Source: Sphingomonadales bacterium
GTDB lineage: Bacteria > Pseudomonadota > Alphaproteobacteria > Sphingomonadales > Sphingomonadaceae
Reading direction: 5' to 3'
Length of the DNA stretch: 64,000 bases
Assembly: GCA_027490095.1 (NCBI GenBank)
Contig: JAIXYT010000003.1
Span: forward strand, 1 to 64,000
Shown here: piece after piece, positions 45,826 through 53,956 of the stretch
How positions within the stretch are numbered: the first letter of the stretch is position 1
How the letters are laid out: each line of letters starts with the position of its first letter
Program-made: the position numbers and the translations under genes
The notes under the pieces: generated by a model
Databases searched by the model: none
The model's input: the letters and a program-made list of their open reading frames with translations, nothing else
Told to the model about the DNA's origin: nothing

Positions 45826-47022
45826 ATGCCCCTCTCTCGCCGCACCATCCTCGCCGCCTCCGGCACCGGCCTTGCACTCGTCGCGGCCGGCGGCGTCTGG
45901 CGGGTTACCCGCACACCGGCGACGGCCTCCGCCCCGTGGGAACTCCCCGCCCCAACCCCATCAGACCCCCGGCTCGACGCGTTCCGTCACGCCATCCTCG
46001 CTCCCAATCCCCACAACCGCCAACCCTGGATCATCCGCCTCGACGGCACGAACGGCGCCACCATCTTCTGCGACCTCGACCGCCGCCTGCCGCACACCGA
46101 CCCCTTCGACCGCCAGATCACCATCGGCTTCGGATGCTTTCTGGAACTCGCCCGGATCGCAGCGGCCGAGCGCGGCCTGCGCATCGATCAAAGCTGGTTC
46201 CCCGAAGGCGAGCCCCAGCCGCGACTGGACGGCAGGCCCATCGCAAAGCTGACTTTCGTGCCCGACCCGATGGTGAAGCCGGACCCGCTGTTCGCGGCGA
46301 TCCCGAAACGCCGGTCAACCAAGACCCTGTTCGAAGACAGGCCGGTTGATCCGGCCAGCCTTCAGCGACTGTCTTCTGTCTTCGGGATGACTGAAAATGA
46401 CTGGTTCGCGGTCTCGGCCGACAACCTCCCGGCGACCGTTGCCGCTGTCCGAAAGCTGGTGCTGGAAGCGGTCGACATCGAGATGCGAACCGCCCGCACG
46501 CACCGCGAATCCGTCGACCTTATGCGCATCGGCGCGCGCGAGGTCGATGCAAACCCCGACGGGATCGCACTCACCGGGCCCGGCATCGAAGCGATGGCGG
46601 CGACCGCCCTCTTGACCCGCGCCACACTCGCCGATCCGGCAAGCAGCGCCTTCCGCCAGGGCCAGGCGATGATGGCCGAAACCTACGGCTCGATCCCGGC
46701 CATCCTGTCGGTAACCACCAACGGCAACAGCCGTGGCCACCAGCTTTTTGCCGGCACCCTCTACGCCCGTGCCAACCTGCTCGCGACCGACCTGGGCCTC
46801 GCCATGCACCCCATGAGCCAGTCGCTGCAGGAGTATCCGGAAATGGCGCGCGTGTTCGCGCAGATGCAGGCCCTGCTCCGCCCGGTCTTCGCGAACGGAA
46901 TCACCGGCCCGATCCCGACCGAGCGCGGACGCGTGCAGATGCTGGCCCGGATCGGATACGCTGCCCCGGTTCCGCCCTCCCCCCGCTGGCCGCTGGAGAC
47001 CCGCCTTGCTCAGCCCCTCTGA
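45826..47022 (+). CDS. Acg-type FMN-binding nitroreductase-fold protein with Tat signal
   Basis: A 398-residue protein. A twin-arginine signal (LSRRTILAASGTGLALVAAGG, split here as RR plus hydrophobic stretch) suggests export in folded form with cofactor. The rest matches the Acg-like branch of nitroreductases: HAILAPNPHNRQPWIIRL (substituting the usual SxHNxQPW), AAIPKRRSTKTLFEDRPVD and LGLAMHPMSQSLQEYPEM. Acg relatives bind FMN and may not reduce nitro compounds. It overlaps the MarR gene by 17 bases and is controlled by the palindromic promoter. Confidence 0.85.
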   Translation: MPLSRRTILAASGTGLALVAAGGVWRVTRTPATASAPWELPAPTPSDPRLDAFRHAILAPNPHNRQPWIIRLDGTNGATIFCDLDRRLPHTDPFDRQITIGFGCFLELARIAAAERGLRIDQSWFPEGEPQPRLDGRPIAKLTFVPDPMVKPDPLFAAIPKRRSTKTLFEDRPVDPASLQRLSSVFGMTENDWFAVSADNLPATVAAVRKLVLEAVDIEMRTARTHRESVDLMRIGAREVDANPDGIALTGPGIEAMAATALLTRATLADPASSAFRQGQAMMAETYGSIPAILSVTTNGNSRGHQLFAGTLYARANLLATDLGLAMHPMSQSLQEYPEMARVFAQMQALLRPVFANGITGPIPTERGRVQMLARIGYAAPVPPSPRWPLETRLAQPL

Positions 47023-47452
47023 AACCCGCCTCTGGCAGCTCTTCACCGAAGTCGGCATTCTCGACCAGCTCGGCCGCACCGTCGCCGAATCCGCACTTGT
47101 CAGCGGCCTGTCACTCGCCCAGTTCGCACTTCTCAACCACCTCGTGCGTCTCGGCGGCGAATGGTCCCCGGTCCGTCTCGCCCGTGCCTTCCAGGTCACC
47201 AAGCAGACCATGACGTCCACCCTCGCCCGGCTCGAGCGCCAGGGCTATGTGCGCATCCGCCCCGATCCCGCCGACGGCCGCGCGAAGCTGGTGTCGATCA
47301 CGCCGGAGGGAACGGCGGTGCACTCGGTGTGCCTTGCCCGCGTGGGCCCGGCGATGGCCGTTGCCGTCGATGCGATCCCCGAGGGGCTGGTCGAGATGCT
47401 GCTGCCGCGGCTGGTGACGCTGCGCGAGGCGCTGGACAAGGCACGCGGGTAG
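47006..47452 (+). CDS. MarR family transcriptional regulator
   Basis: A 148-residue winged-helix regulator. WSPVRLARAFQVTKQTMTST is the recognition-helix region and LERQGYVRIRPDPADGRAKL the wing with the Asp-x-Arg motif. The frame opens with TTG at 47006 inside the end of the Acg-type gene; no ATG or GTG fits. Translational coupling to the flavoprotein and the perfect palindrome at the shared promoter suggest it represses its own operon. Confidence 0.9.
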   Translation: MLSPSETRLWQLFTEVGILDQLGRTVAESALVSGLSLAQFALLNHLVRLGGEWSPVRLARAFQVTKQTMTSTLARLERQGYVRIRPDPADGRAKLVSITPEGTAVHSVCLARVGPAMAVAVDAIPEGLVEMLLPRLVTLREALDKARG

Positions 47453-47482
47453 CGCGCGGTTCCGCGGCCGCGGGCCAAGCCC

Positions 47483-47585
47483 GCGAGTCCGCTGAAAGGC
47501 CAGAAAAGAAGAATGGAAGAAGTGGTCCGGCAAAGCCGGACTCGTCGGACGGGCCAGCGATTGAGATCGCCGACTCCGCCGGCCG
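47483..47585 (+). repeat. dispersed intergenic repeat, family 1, copy 1
   Basis: About 103 bases: GCGAGTCCGC, an A-rich spacer, a hairpin CCGGCAAAGCCGG, then CTCGTCGGACGGGCC and GAGATCGCCGACTCCGCC. The same order, in inverted orientation, occurs at 61885-61979, and a shorter copy is at 61993-62050. A 7-base stem (CGCGGGC/GCCCGCG, 47469-47485) precedes it. It lies between the MarR gene and tRNA-Leu, in a 181-base gap with nothing else recognised. Confidence 0.8.
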
Positions 47586-47633
47586 CATCGTTTTGGAGTC
47601 GCGGATTGCTCCGCAATCCGTCGCCCAAAACGA

Positions 47634-47718
47634 TGGTACCCCCGGCCGGACTCGAACCGGCAAGCCTTGCGGCACGCGATTTTGAGTCGCACGCGTCTAC
47701 CAATTCCGCCACGGGGGC
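47634..47718 (-). tRNA. tRNA-Leu (anticodon CAA)
   Basis: The 85-base minus-strand cloverleaf begins GCCCCCGTGGCGGAATTGGT. It has GCGA/TCGC in the anticodon stem around CTCAAAA (anticodon CAA), a long variable arm typical of leucine tRNA, the T loop GGTTCGAGTCC and an encoded CCA (TGG at 47634-47636 on the plus strand). Confidence 0.96.
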
Positions 47719-47753
47719 GCGGGGCTCGCCGGCTGGTTAGCGAGGCGCGCCGC

Positions 47754-47786
47754 AAAAGAAAAGGGCGGCCCCAGCAGGTGCCGCCC
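47754..47786 (-). terminator. Rho-independent terminator of the Oar-like receptor gene
   Basis: Read on the minus strand, GGGCGGC (47786-47780) and GCCGCCC (47769-47763) form a 7-base stem with a 10-base loop, followed by TTTTCTTTT (47762-47754). It begins 22 bases after the receptor stop codon. Confidence 0.85.
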
Positions 47787-47807
47787 CTCTCGCAATCCTC
47801 ACCGGGA

Positions 47808-50800
47808 TCAGAAGCTGATCCGGCCGCCCAGGCGAAGCTGCCACAGCGAGGCGTTCGGCGTCAGCGCCGTTGCAGGCGCCCCGGCTGTTGCGTTGGCGCC
47901 GGTTCCCCGGTTCGAATAGAGATACCGCCCGCACGGGTTGGACCCGACGGCAACGCAGCTCACATTCACCAGCGTCCCGTAATAGGCGAACGGAACCTGG
48001 CGCAGCGCACCCCAGTCCTTGTTGATGAAGTTCAGGACGTTCTGCATGTCCGCGAAGAACTCCACCTTCCCACCCAGCGGGAACGGCACTTCCTGGCTCA
48101 CCCGGATGTCCATCGTGTTCCAGCGCGGCGACCGCCCGGTGTTCTTCGGCGCGACCTGCCCCTGATACTTGTTGAGCGATGTGCCGGTCACCACGCTCTG
48201 GAAGCCCGTGAAGTCGAACCCGGGCGCATATTCCACCAGCGGGTCGGCCGTGGGGGACGCGACATTCGGCACGTAGATCAGATAGCGGTTGCGCTGGCCG
48301 TTCCCGGTTCCGGCGACCCCGAACACGGTCGAACGACCCGTCGCCGTGATGTCCTCGAACGTGTAGCTGAAGCGCTGGCCCGAGCGGCTGTTGAAGAACA
48401 GGTCGAAACGCGTCTTGTTGTCGTTCCACAGCGCGGCTTCATAGTTGAAGTTGAGCCGCAGCGCGTTGTCGATCTGGTAGTTCGACGTGCCGTACGCCGA
48501 GCTGTTCGGATCGGCCACTGCCGTCTGCACATAGTTGGAGAAGGCAACCGACGACGTGCCGGAGTTCACATCCTTCACACGCTGGAAGGTATAGGCGCCG
48601 TTGATCCCGATGCCATTGTCCCAGTTCTTCGAGAAGCGGCCGACAACGTTCCAGCTGTAGCCCTTGCTGGTGTTGGTCATCAGGATGTCGGAGTTGTTGT
48701 CCAGCTGGTTGGCGCCATTGGTGCCCACCCGGTTCGGAGTCTGGCCATAGCGCGTCCGGCCGTCGGGCAGCAGCCCCACCGGGATCGAGCGCAGGTCGGT
48801 CCAGACCAGCGCATCCTTCACGCGGCTCCACACCACGTCGGCTCCGAAGTTCCAGTCGTCGCCGAGCGGACCCAGGTTGGCCGCATAATCGACGCTGCCG
48901 GCGATCCGCCATTGCGACGGGATCCGGAAGCTCGGATCGAGCGCGTTGGTCGTGGCGAGCGAGGCGATGCCGAGCGGTCGGGTGACGAACTGGTCGTAGA
49001 TGTCCGGAATGCCGGGGCCACCGGTCACGCCGTTCATCACGGCCTGGCCAAGCTGGTTGGCCGTCAGCCCGGCGAAGTTCGCAACGCCAGAGAAGGTCTC
49101 CGGGCCGGTCCGGTTGATGGTGTTCGCCGACAGCTGGACGCCCGTGTTGGAATAGCTGTTGGAAACCCACACGTTGGGCGAACCACCGGCATAAAGGCCG
49201 GCCGAACCGCGCACCCGCAGGCGGTCGTCGACCCGCCAGTTCAGGCCGAAGCGCGGCTGGAACACCCCGCGGCCGCTCAGCGTCGAGGTGTTGGTGAAGC
49301 CGTGACGGGCCAGGAAGTTCGGGTTGAACAGGGGCGTGTCATTGGCTTCGTACAGGTCATAGCGGAAGCCGTAGATGAAGGTGATGTCCTCCGTCACGTC
49401 CCAGGTGTCCTGGATGCCGAAGGTCCAGGTGATGTTGTCGAACAGGGCGCGGGTGCTGTCGATCTCGCCGTCGTTCGACGCCGCATAGACCAGCTGGTTG
49501 GCCCGCTGGGCCTGCAGGTCTGCGACCGAGTCGAAGTAGAAGTTGCCCGACACATTCTGCGCGAAAAGGTTGTTGATGTCCTGGCCGCGGCGCTCGGCAA
49601 TGAACTTCACGTCATGGCCGTTCTGCTGCAGGCGCGCCTGGAACTCGATCGACAGCGACTTGACCGTCAGCTCGTTCGCCTGCCGCGAAGAGTCCGGGCC
49701 GAACTGCACGGTCGGGGTGCCGGCGGTACAGGCGGTCAGCGAGCCGACGGACGTCGGATCCATGCAGACCCGGAACTGGCCGAACTCCCGGCCGTTGTAG
49801 GGCACCTGCAGGCGCTTGTAGTCGTTGTAGCTGGCGCGGAAGGTGGTCGAGAAGCTGTTCGACCATTCGCTGTTCAGCTGGAACACGCCGTAGTGCAGGA
49901 TTTCGCCCTGCTCATAATTGTTGGACTGCAGCGCAAGCGCCGGCGACGCGTTGGTCAGCTGCGCCGAGGTCGACTGACCTGCCAGCGTGGTCCCCTTGTT
50001 GTAGATGTAGGTCGCCGAGGCCCGATGCTTCTCGGTCACGTTCCAGTCGAGCTTCACGACCAGCTTGTCGTCCTCTTCCGGCACGTTCCGTGCAAGGTCC
50101 AGCGTGTCGTAGTTGTACACGGTTTCCGCGATCTGGCGGACCTGGTCGACCTGCGCCCGGGTCAGGTTCGGAACCGAGTTGGCAAAGCCCTCGCCCGCGA
50201 TGCCCAGTTCGGCCGGCACCGTGTCGCGCAGACGTTCGAACGTGACGGCGAAGAACAGCTTGTCCTTGATGATCGGGCCGGTGACCTGCGCGCCCCAGTT
50301 CTCGCTGGTGAAGTCGCGTTCGATCCGCTGGTCGCCTGAGCGCTTCCCGCCGAGCGAATCGTCGGAATAGGTCGCAAAGGCGGTGATGTGGAAATCATTC
50401 TCGCCCGACTTCAGCACGGTGTTGATCGCGCCGCCCTGGAAACCACCCTGCTGGATGTCCACAGGGGCGACCTCGACGGTCAGTTCGCCGATGGCATCGA
50501 TCGGCACAGGGCCGCGCGCCGAGGCCAGACCGCCGTTGTTGAGGCCGAACGGATCCTGGAAGGCGATGCCGTCCACCGTGATCCGGTTGAAGCGGTTGTT
50601 CTGGCCCGCGATCGACAGCGCACGGCTGTTGGTCGGGTCCAGGCTCACCAGCGGATCCCGCTTGGCGATATCCCGGATGTCGCGGTTCACGGCCGCGATG
50701 CTCGCAATGCGCGCAGCGTCGAACGAGCTCGACGGTCCCGTCTGCAGGGAGATCGACGAAACGGCCTTTGCAGCCGTCACTTCAATCACGGCACCTTCGC

Positions 50801-51158
50801 TGACAAGCACCACGGCCACACGCTGGGGCACACCGGCCTGGATGCTGGGCACGGTCGCCTTGGCACCTTCGAAGCCGGGGGCCGCGACCGTCACGTCGAA
50901 CGGACCGCCGATCCGCAGGTTGGGCGCACTGAAGCTGCCGCTTGCATCCGTCGTCTGCACCGACCGCGTGCCCGACGGCACGTGGACCACGGTCACGGTC
51001 GCTCCGGCCAGCGCGTTGCCGTTTTCGTCCTGCACGTCGCCCCGGATCGTGCCGGTCACTTCCTGCGCGTAGGCAGAGGTGGCAGCGATTGCCAGAACCG
51101 AAGCCGATGCGCCGAGGCGGAGACCAGCCCAGACCAGAGACGAAAGCCGAAGTGCCAT
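47808..51158 (-). CDS. Oar-like TonB-dependent receptor with N-terminal carboxypeptidase-regulatory domain
   Basis: A 1116-residue outer-membrane protein. The signal peptide (LGASASVLAIAATSAYAQ, ending near residue 32) precedes a beta-sandwich domain (about 33-115: GTIRGDVQDENGNALAGATV). A plug with LSIAGQNNRFNRITVDGIAF and a long barrel ending WQLRLGGRISF follow. This matches the Oar/OmpA-related group, some of which move peptides or adhesins. The start at 51158 has AGGGGG 9 bases upstream; a start at 51236 would add 26 unlike residues. It is monocistronic. Confidence 0.9.
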   Translation of the reverse strand: MALRLSSLVWAGLRLGASASVLAIAATSAYAQEVTGTIRGDVQDENGNALAGATVTVVHVPSGTRSVQTTDASGSFSAPNLRIGGPFDVTVAAPGFEGAKATVPSIQAGVPQRVAVVLVSEGAVIEVTAAKAVSSISLQTGPSSSFDAARIASIAAVNRDIRDIAKRDPLVSLDPTNSRALSIAGQNNRFNRITVDGIAFQDPFGLNNGGLASARGPVPIDAIGELTVEVAPVDIQQGGFQGGAINTVLKSGENDFHITAFATYSDDSLGGKRSGDQRIERDFTSENWGAQVTGPIIKDKLFFAVTFERLRDTVPAELGIAGEGFANSVPNLTRAQVDQVRQIAETVYNYDTLDLARNVPEEDDKLVVKLDWNVTEKHRASATYIYNKGTTLAGQSTSAQLTNASPALALQSNNYEQGEILHYGVFQLNSEWSNSFSTTFRASYNDYKRLQVPYNGREFGQFRVCMDPTSVGSLTACTAGTPTVQFGPDSSRQANELTVKSLSIEFQARLQQNGHDVKFIAERRGQDINNLFAQNVSGNFYFDSVADLQAQRANQLVYAASNDGEIDSTRALFDNITWTFGIQDTWDVTEDITFIYGFRYDLYEANDTPLFNPNFLARHGFTNTSTLSGRGVFQPRFGLNWRVDDRLRVRGSAGLYAGGSPNVWVSNSYSNTGVQLSANTINRTGPETFSGVANFAGLTANQLGQAVMNGVTGGPGIPDIYDQFVTRPLGIASLATTNALDPSFRIPSQWRIAGSVDYAANLGPLGDDWNFGADVVWSRVKDALVWTDLRSIPVGLLPDGRTRYGQTPNRVGTNGANQLDNNSDILMTNTSKGYSWNVVGRFSKNWDNGIGINGAYTFQRVKDVNSGTSSVAFSNYVQTAVADPNSSAYGTSNYQIDNALRLNFNYEAALWNDNKTRFDLFFNSRSGQRFSYTFEDITATGRSTVFGVAGTGNGQRNRYLIYVPNVASPTADPLVEYAPGFDFTGFQSVVTGTSLNKYQGQVAPKNTGRSPRWNTMDIRVSQEVPFPLGGKVEFFADMQNVLNFINKDWGALRQVPFAYYGTLVNVSCVAVGSNPCGRYLYSNRGTGANATAGAPATALTPNASLWQLRLGGRISF

Positions 51159-51472
51159 AGCGGAAAACCCCCTGGAGACAGCGCACCGCCCCCTGGAGGG
51201 CTGCGCTGGATGCGGACGGACGAGAACGACAGTCACGTGAACGAATCACCGGTTCGCTGCACCGCAGCACCGGACGTGGTGCGCAATGGCCATGATTTGT
51301 GACACTTATGTTACGATGTGGCGGCAGCTTGATTAAGGCTGCCCAAGGTTCGGCGGTAAGCTGGCCGCTGTTGCCAGACAGCAACAGGCGAGCCGGCTCT
51401 CGGTTGCCATGCCGGCCCCCTGCCAATTCAGACTTCTGCCGTGGATCCCGACCCGGTCGGGCCGCATGGCCC
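51159..51472. other. non-coding region upstream of the receptor gene
   Basis: These 314 bases hold the receptor's ribosome site and presumably its promoter on the minus strand; no gene or clear motif was recognised. The remaining stretch to tRNA-Val is occupied by the family 2 repeats. Confidence 0.5.
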
Positions 51473-51628
51473 GCAAGCGCGACCGCGCGCCGCCGCCAAT
51501 GCGGCGCCCCGTCCGGAGGCCCTCGGCCGTGAGGACAAGAAACCCCGAACCCGCCAGGGTTCGCGAGCGCGACCGCGCACCGCCGCCGGTGCGGCGCCCC
51601 GTCCGGAGGCCCTCGGCCGTGAGGACAA
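51473..51628 (+). repeat. dispersed repeat family 2: two direct copies
   Basis: Two 66-base copies, 51473-51538 and 51563-51628, exactly 90 bases apart and differing at about four positions. Each holds GCGACCGCGC, a GCCGC/GCGGC stem, GGCGCCCCGTCCGGAGG and CGTGAGGACAA. The 24-base spacer has a perfect stem CGAACCC/GGGTTCG (51546-51563). Inverted copies lie at 53014-53160, on the other side of the hydrolase gene. Confidence 0.85.
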
Positions 51629-51633
51629 ACAAC

Positions 51634-51708
51634 TGGTGGGCGGTGAGGGTTTCGAACCCCCGACCCTCTCGGTGTAAACGAGATGCTCTACCGCTGAGCT
51701 AACCGCCC
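51634..51708 (-). tRNA. tRNA-Val (anticodon TAC)
   Basis: A 75-base minus-strand cloverleaf: GGGCGGT/ACCGCCC acceptor, GCTC/GAGC D stem, TCTCG/CGAGA anticodon stem around TTTACAC (anticodon TAC), T loop TTCGAAA and encoded CCA (TGG at 51634-51636 on the plus strand). The repeat copy ends five bases away. Confidence 0.96.
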
Positions 51709-51782
51709 ACTTGCCTGCGCGTGCCGCCCTGCTACGCCAAACCGCCACAGGATTCCAAACGGCAATTGCCCAGGGGGAACAG

Positions 51783-52973
51783 ATGCCGCTGAACACAGAC
51801 CGTCTCGCCCGGATCGAAGGCTTCCTGCAATCGGCCTACATCGAATCGGGGCGTCTCCCCGGAACGCTTCTGCGCGTCCTCCACAGGGGTGAAACGGTGT
51901 ACCAGAGCCTGGTGGGCCACGCCGACGTCGCACAGGCGCGTCCGCTCGCCGACGACACCATCTTCCGCATCTATTCCATGACGAAGCCGATCACCTCCAT
52001 CGCGCTGATGATGCTGGTGGAGGAGGGCAAGCTCCAGATCGACGACCCTGTCCACCGCTACATCCCGGCATGGAAGGACCTCAAGGTCTACGAGGGCGGC
52101 ACGATCAAGACCGGCTGGCGAACGCGTGCGCCGGCCCGCCCGATGCTGGTGATTGATCTGCTGCGCCACACCGCGGGCCTGACATATGGCTTCCAGCTCA
52201 ACACCAATGTCGACGCGGCCTATCGACATCTGGGCATCGGCGAGATCGATAAGGGCACCATGACGCTCGAGCGCATGATCGAGCTTCTGGGCACCCTCCC
52301 CCTCGAATTCTCGCCGGGCGAGGCCTGGAACTATTCGGTCGCAACCGACGTGCTCGGCTGGCTGGTGCAGGTGGTTTCCGGCCAGCCCTTCGAGGAATTC
52401 CTGGCCCAGCGCATCTTCCGCCCGCTCGGCATGGTCGACACGGGCTTCCATGTCCGCGAGGGCCAGGGCCACCGCCTTGCCACCTGCTACCAGCCGAATC
52501 CGAAGGGCGGAATCACCGTGCAGGACCAGGCGGAAACGTCCAGCTTCCTGAAGCCTCCCGCCTTCATCTCGGGCGGCGGCGGCCTCGTCTCGACGGCTGC
52601 CGATTATCTGAAATTCGCGGAAAGCCTGCGCACCGGAAAGCCCCGTCTCGTCGGCCGCAAGACCCTCGAGTTGATGACGGCGAACCACCTGCCTGACGGC
52701 AGGACCCTGCCGCAGATGTCGCGCTCCGCCTTTTCAGAGGCAGCCTATGACGGCGTCGGCTTCGGCCTCGGTTTCGCGACCACCACGGCCGCCCACAAGA
52801 CGATGGTTGCAAGCTCCAACGGCGACTATTTCTGGGGCGGGGCGGCGTCTACCTTCTTCTGGGTGGATCCGGCCGAAGAGCTGACGGTGCTCTTCCTCAC
52901 GCAGCTGATCCCCTCCTCCACCTGGCCGGTGCGGCGCCAGTTGCGGACAATGGTCTACGCGGCGGTCGAGTAG
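51783..52973 (+). CDS. serine hydrolase of the class C beta-lactamase/esterase family
   Basis: A 396-residue penicillin-binding-protein-like hydrolase. The nucleophile motif S-x-x-K is YSMTKPITS (about residues 66-69) and the Y-x-N-equivalent is WNYSVATDVLG (YSV), as in EstB-type esterases. No signal peptide is present, so it is probably cytoplasmic and more likely an esterase than a beta-lactamase. The ATG at 51783 has AGGGGG 7 bases upstream. It is bracketed by family 2 repeats. Confidence 0.88.
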   Translation: MPLNTDRLARIEGFLQSAYIESGRLPGTLLRVLHRGETVYQSLVGHADVAQARPLADDTIFRIYSMTKPITSIALMMLVEEGKLQIDDPVHRYIPAWKDLKVYEGGTIKTGWRTRAPARPMLVIDLLRHTAGLTYGFQLNTNVDAAYRHLGIGEIDKGTMTLERMIELLGTLPLEFSPGEAWNYSVATDVLGWLVQVVSGQPFEEFLAQRIFRPLGMVDTGFHVREGQGHRLATCYQPNPKGGITVQDQAETSSFLKPPAFISGGGGLVSTAADYLKFAESLRTGKPRLVGRKTLELMTANHLPDGRTLPQMSRSAFSEAAYDGVGFGLGFATTTAAHKTMVASSNGDYFWGGAASTFFWVDPAEELTVLFLTQLIPSSTWPVRRQLRTMVYAAVE

Positions 52974-52975
52974 CG

Positions 52976-53160
52976 CTCACAGGCGAAGCCCTCCGCGGGG
53001 GCGGGTGTTCTGATGTCCTCACGCGCGAGGCGCTCCGGACGGGGCGGCGCACTGGCGCCGGCGCGCGGTCGCGCTTGCGGGCCTTGCCCGAAATGGTCGT
53101 GCTCACGGGCGAAGCCCTCCGGACGAGGCGCCGCAGAGCGGCGGCGCGCAATCGCGCCTG
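52976..53160 (-). repeat. dispersed repeat family 2: inverted copies
   Basis: One good copy (53014-53083) reads, on the minus strand, GGCCCGCAAGCGCGACCGCG through CCCCGTCCGGAG to GTGAGGACA. A more diverged copy is at 53101-53160 (CGCGATTGCGCGCC, CTCGTCCGGAGGGC, CGTGAGC). A short fragment of the latter type is at 52976-52999. Together with 51473-51628 they surround the hydrolase gene in opposite orientation. Nothing else is seen in this 198-base gap. Confidence 0.75.
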
Positions 53161-53171
53161 AAAGAAGAGGC

Positions 53172-53459
53172 CTACCTCGGAAACACCTGCCGCCAGGCCG
53201 TGACCGCAACGCTCGCGAACAGGCCGACCTTCGCATATGGGTCCTCGGCCGCAAACGCGACGGCCGCCTTGCGGTCGGGAAACTCCATCAGCAGCATCGA
53301 GCCGATTGGCGAGCCCTCGTCGTCGAGCAGCGGGCCGGCGACGACCACCTGCGCGATCGCCGACTCTAGATAGGCAAGATGCTCGGGCCGCGTTGCGGCA
53401 CGCAGATCCTGCTGCAGGGGCTTGTCGATACAGTGGATGGCAAAGACCGGCACGGACAT
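53172..53459 (-). CDS. YciI family protein
   Basis: A 95-residue ferredoxin-like-fold protein: FAIHCIDKPLQQDLRAATRP, EHLAYLESA, VVAGPLLDDEGSPIGSMLLM and FAAEDPYAKVGLFASVAV, the usual YciI pattern with the His and Asp thought to form an active site. Function is unknown in general. The ATG at 53459 matches homologues. It is divergent from rpmB. Confidence 0.9.
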   Translation of the reverse strand: MSVPVFAIHCIDKPLQQDLRAATRPEHLAYLESAIAQVVVAGPLLDDEGSPIGSMLLMEFPDRKAAVAFAAEDPYAKVGLFASVAVTAWRQVFPR

Positions 53460-53555
53460 GTTAATGGCATGCACCGGGCCATCGGTCTACCCGCCTGACA
53501 CTGCCAATTTGCAGCAATGCGAACGGCCTGATCCACCCGGGCCAGTCGCGCAAGC

Positions 53556-53584
53556 TTGACTGGCAGGCGCCCCACAGCTATGGC
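53556..53584 (+). promoter_or_regulatory. sigma-70-type promoter of rpmB
   Basis: TTGACT (53556-53561) and TATGGC (53579-53584) are separated by exactly 17 bases and lie 70 bases before the rpmB start. The -35 match is strong and the -10 is fair. Confidence 0.55.
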
Positions 53585-53653
53585 GCGCGCTCGTTTCCGG
53601 CCGACCCGACAGGTCCGGCCCGACCATCTTATCGGAACCAAGGATCACAAGCT

Positions 53654-53950
53654 ATGTCGCGCGTTTGCGAGCTCACGGGCAAGGGTCGGCAGATTGGCCA
53701 CAATGTCAGCCACGCCAACAACAAGACCAAGCGCACCTTCCTGCCCAACCTGCAGAACGTGACGCTGATCTCCGACGCGCTGGGCCGTTCGGTCCGTCTG
53801 CGCGTCTCGACCCACGGCCTGCGCTCGGTCGAGCATGTCGGCGGCCTCGACAACTGGCTGCTGAAGACCAGCAACGAGGACCTCAGCCTTCGCGCCCGTC
53901 GCCTGAAGCGCGATGTCGCAAAGAAGATCGGCGAAGCGGCAGCCGCCTGA
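53654..53950 (+). CDS. rpmB: 50S ribosomal protein L28
   Basis: A 98-residue ribosomal protein, [20 protein letters not shown] onward, with [32 protein letters not shown] and the C-terminal [15 protein letters not shown]. The length is that of alphaproteobacterial L28. Only one Cys is left, so it is the zinc-free form. It converges on the phytase-like gene with a six-base gap. Confidence 0.98.
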   Translation: MSRVCELTGKGRQIGHNVSHANNKTKRTFLPNLQNVTLISDALGRSVRLRVSTHGLRSVEHVGGLDNWLLKTSNEDLSLRARRLKRDVAKKIGEAAAA

Positions 53951-53956
53951 TCCGGC

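Noticed and set aside
47006-47708. Reading the tail of the family 1 repeat as a peptide-coding gene
   Set aside because: Frames in copies 1 and 2 share a short peptide (SDGPAIEIADSAGR), but this reflects the DNA repeat. There is no ribosome site and copy 3 breaks the frame.
47667-50339. Open frame of about 890 codons opposite the Oar-like receptor
   Set aside because: It starts within tRNA-Leu and is antisense to a gene with signal peptide, plug and terminator. No domain was recognised.
51783-52973. Acquired beta-lactamase resistance gene
   Set aside because: The protein lacks a signal peptide and has a YSV rather than YAN motif, features of cytoplasmic EstB-like esterases. Flanking repeats alone do not show transfer.
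51473-53160. Possible CRISPR array or integron cassette array
   Set aside because: There are only two evenly spaced 66-base copies with a single spacer, the repeats are too long and GC-rich for CRISPR, and there is no cas gene, integrase or attC-like cassette series.
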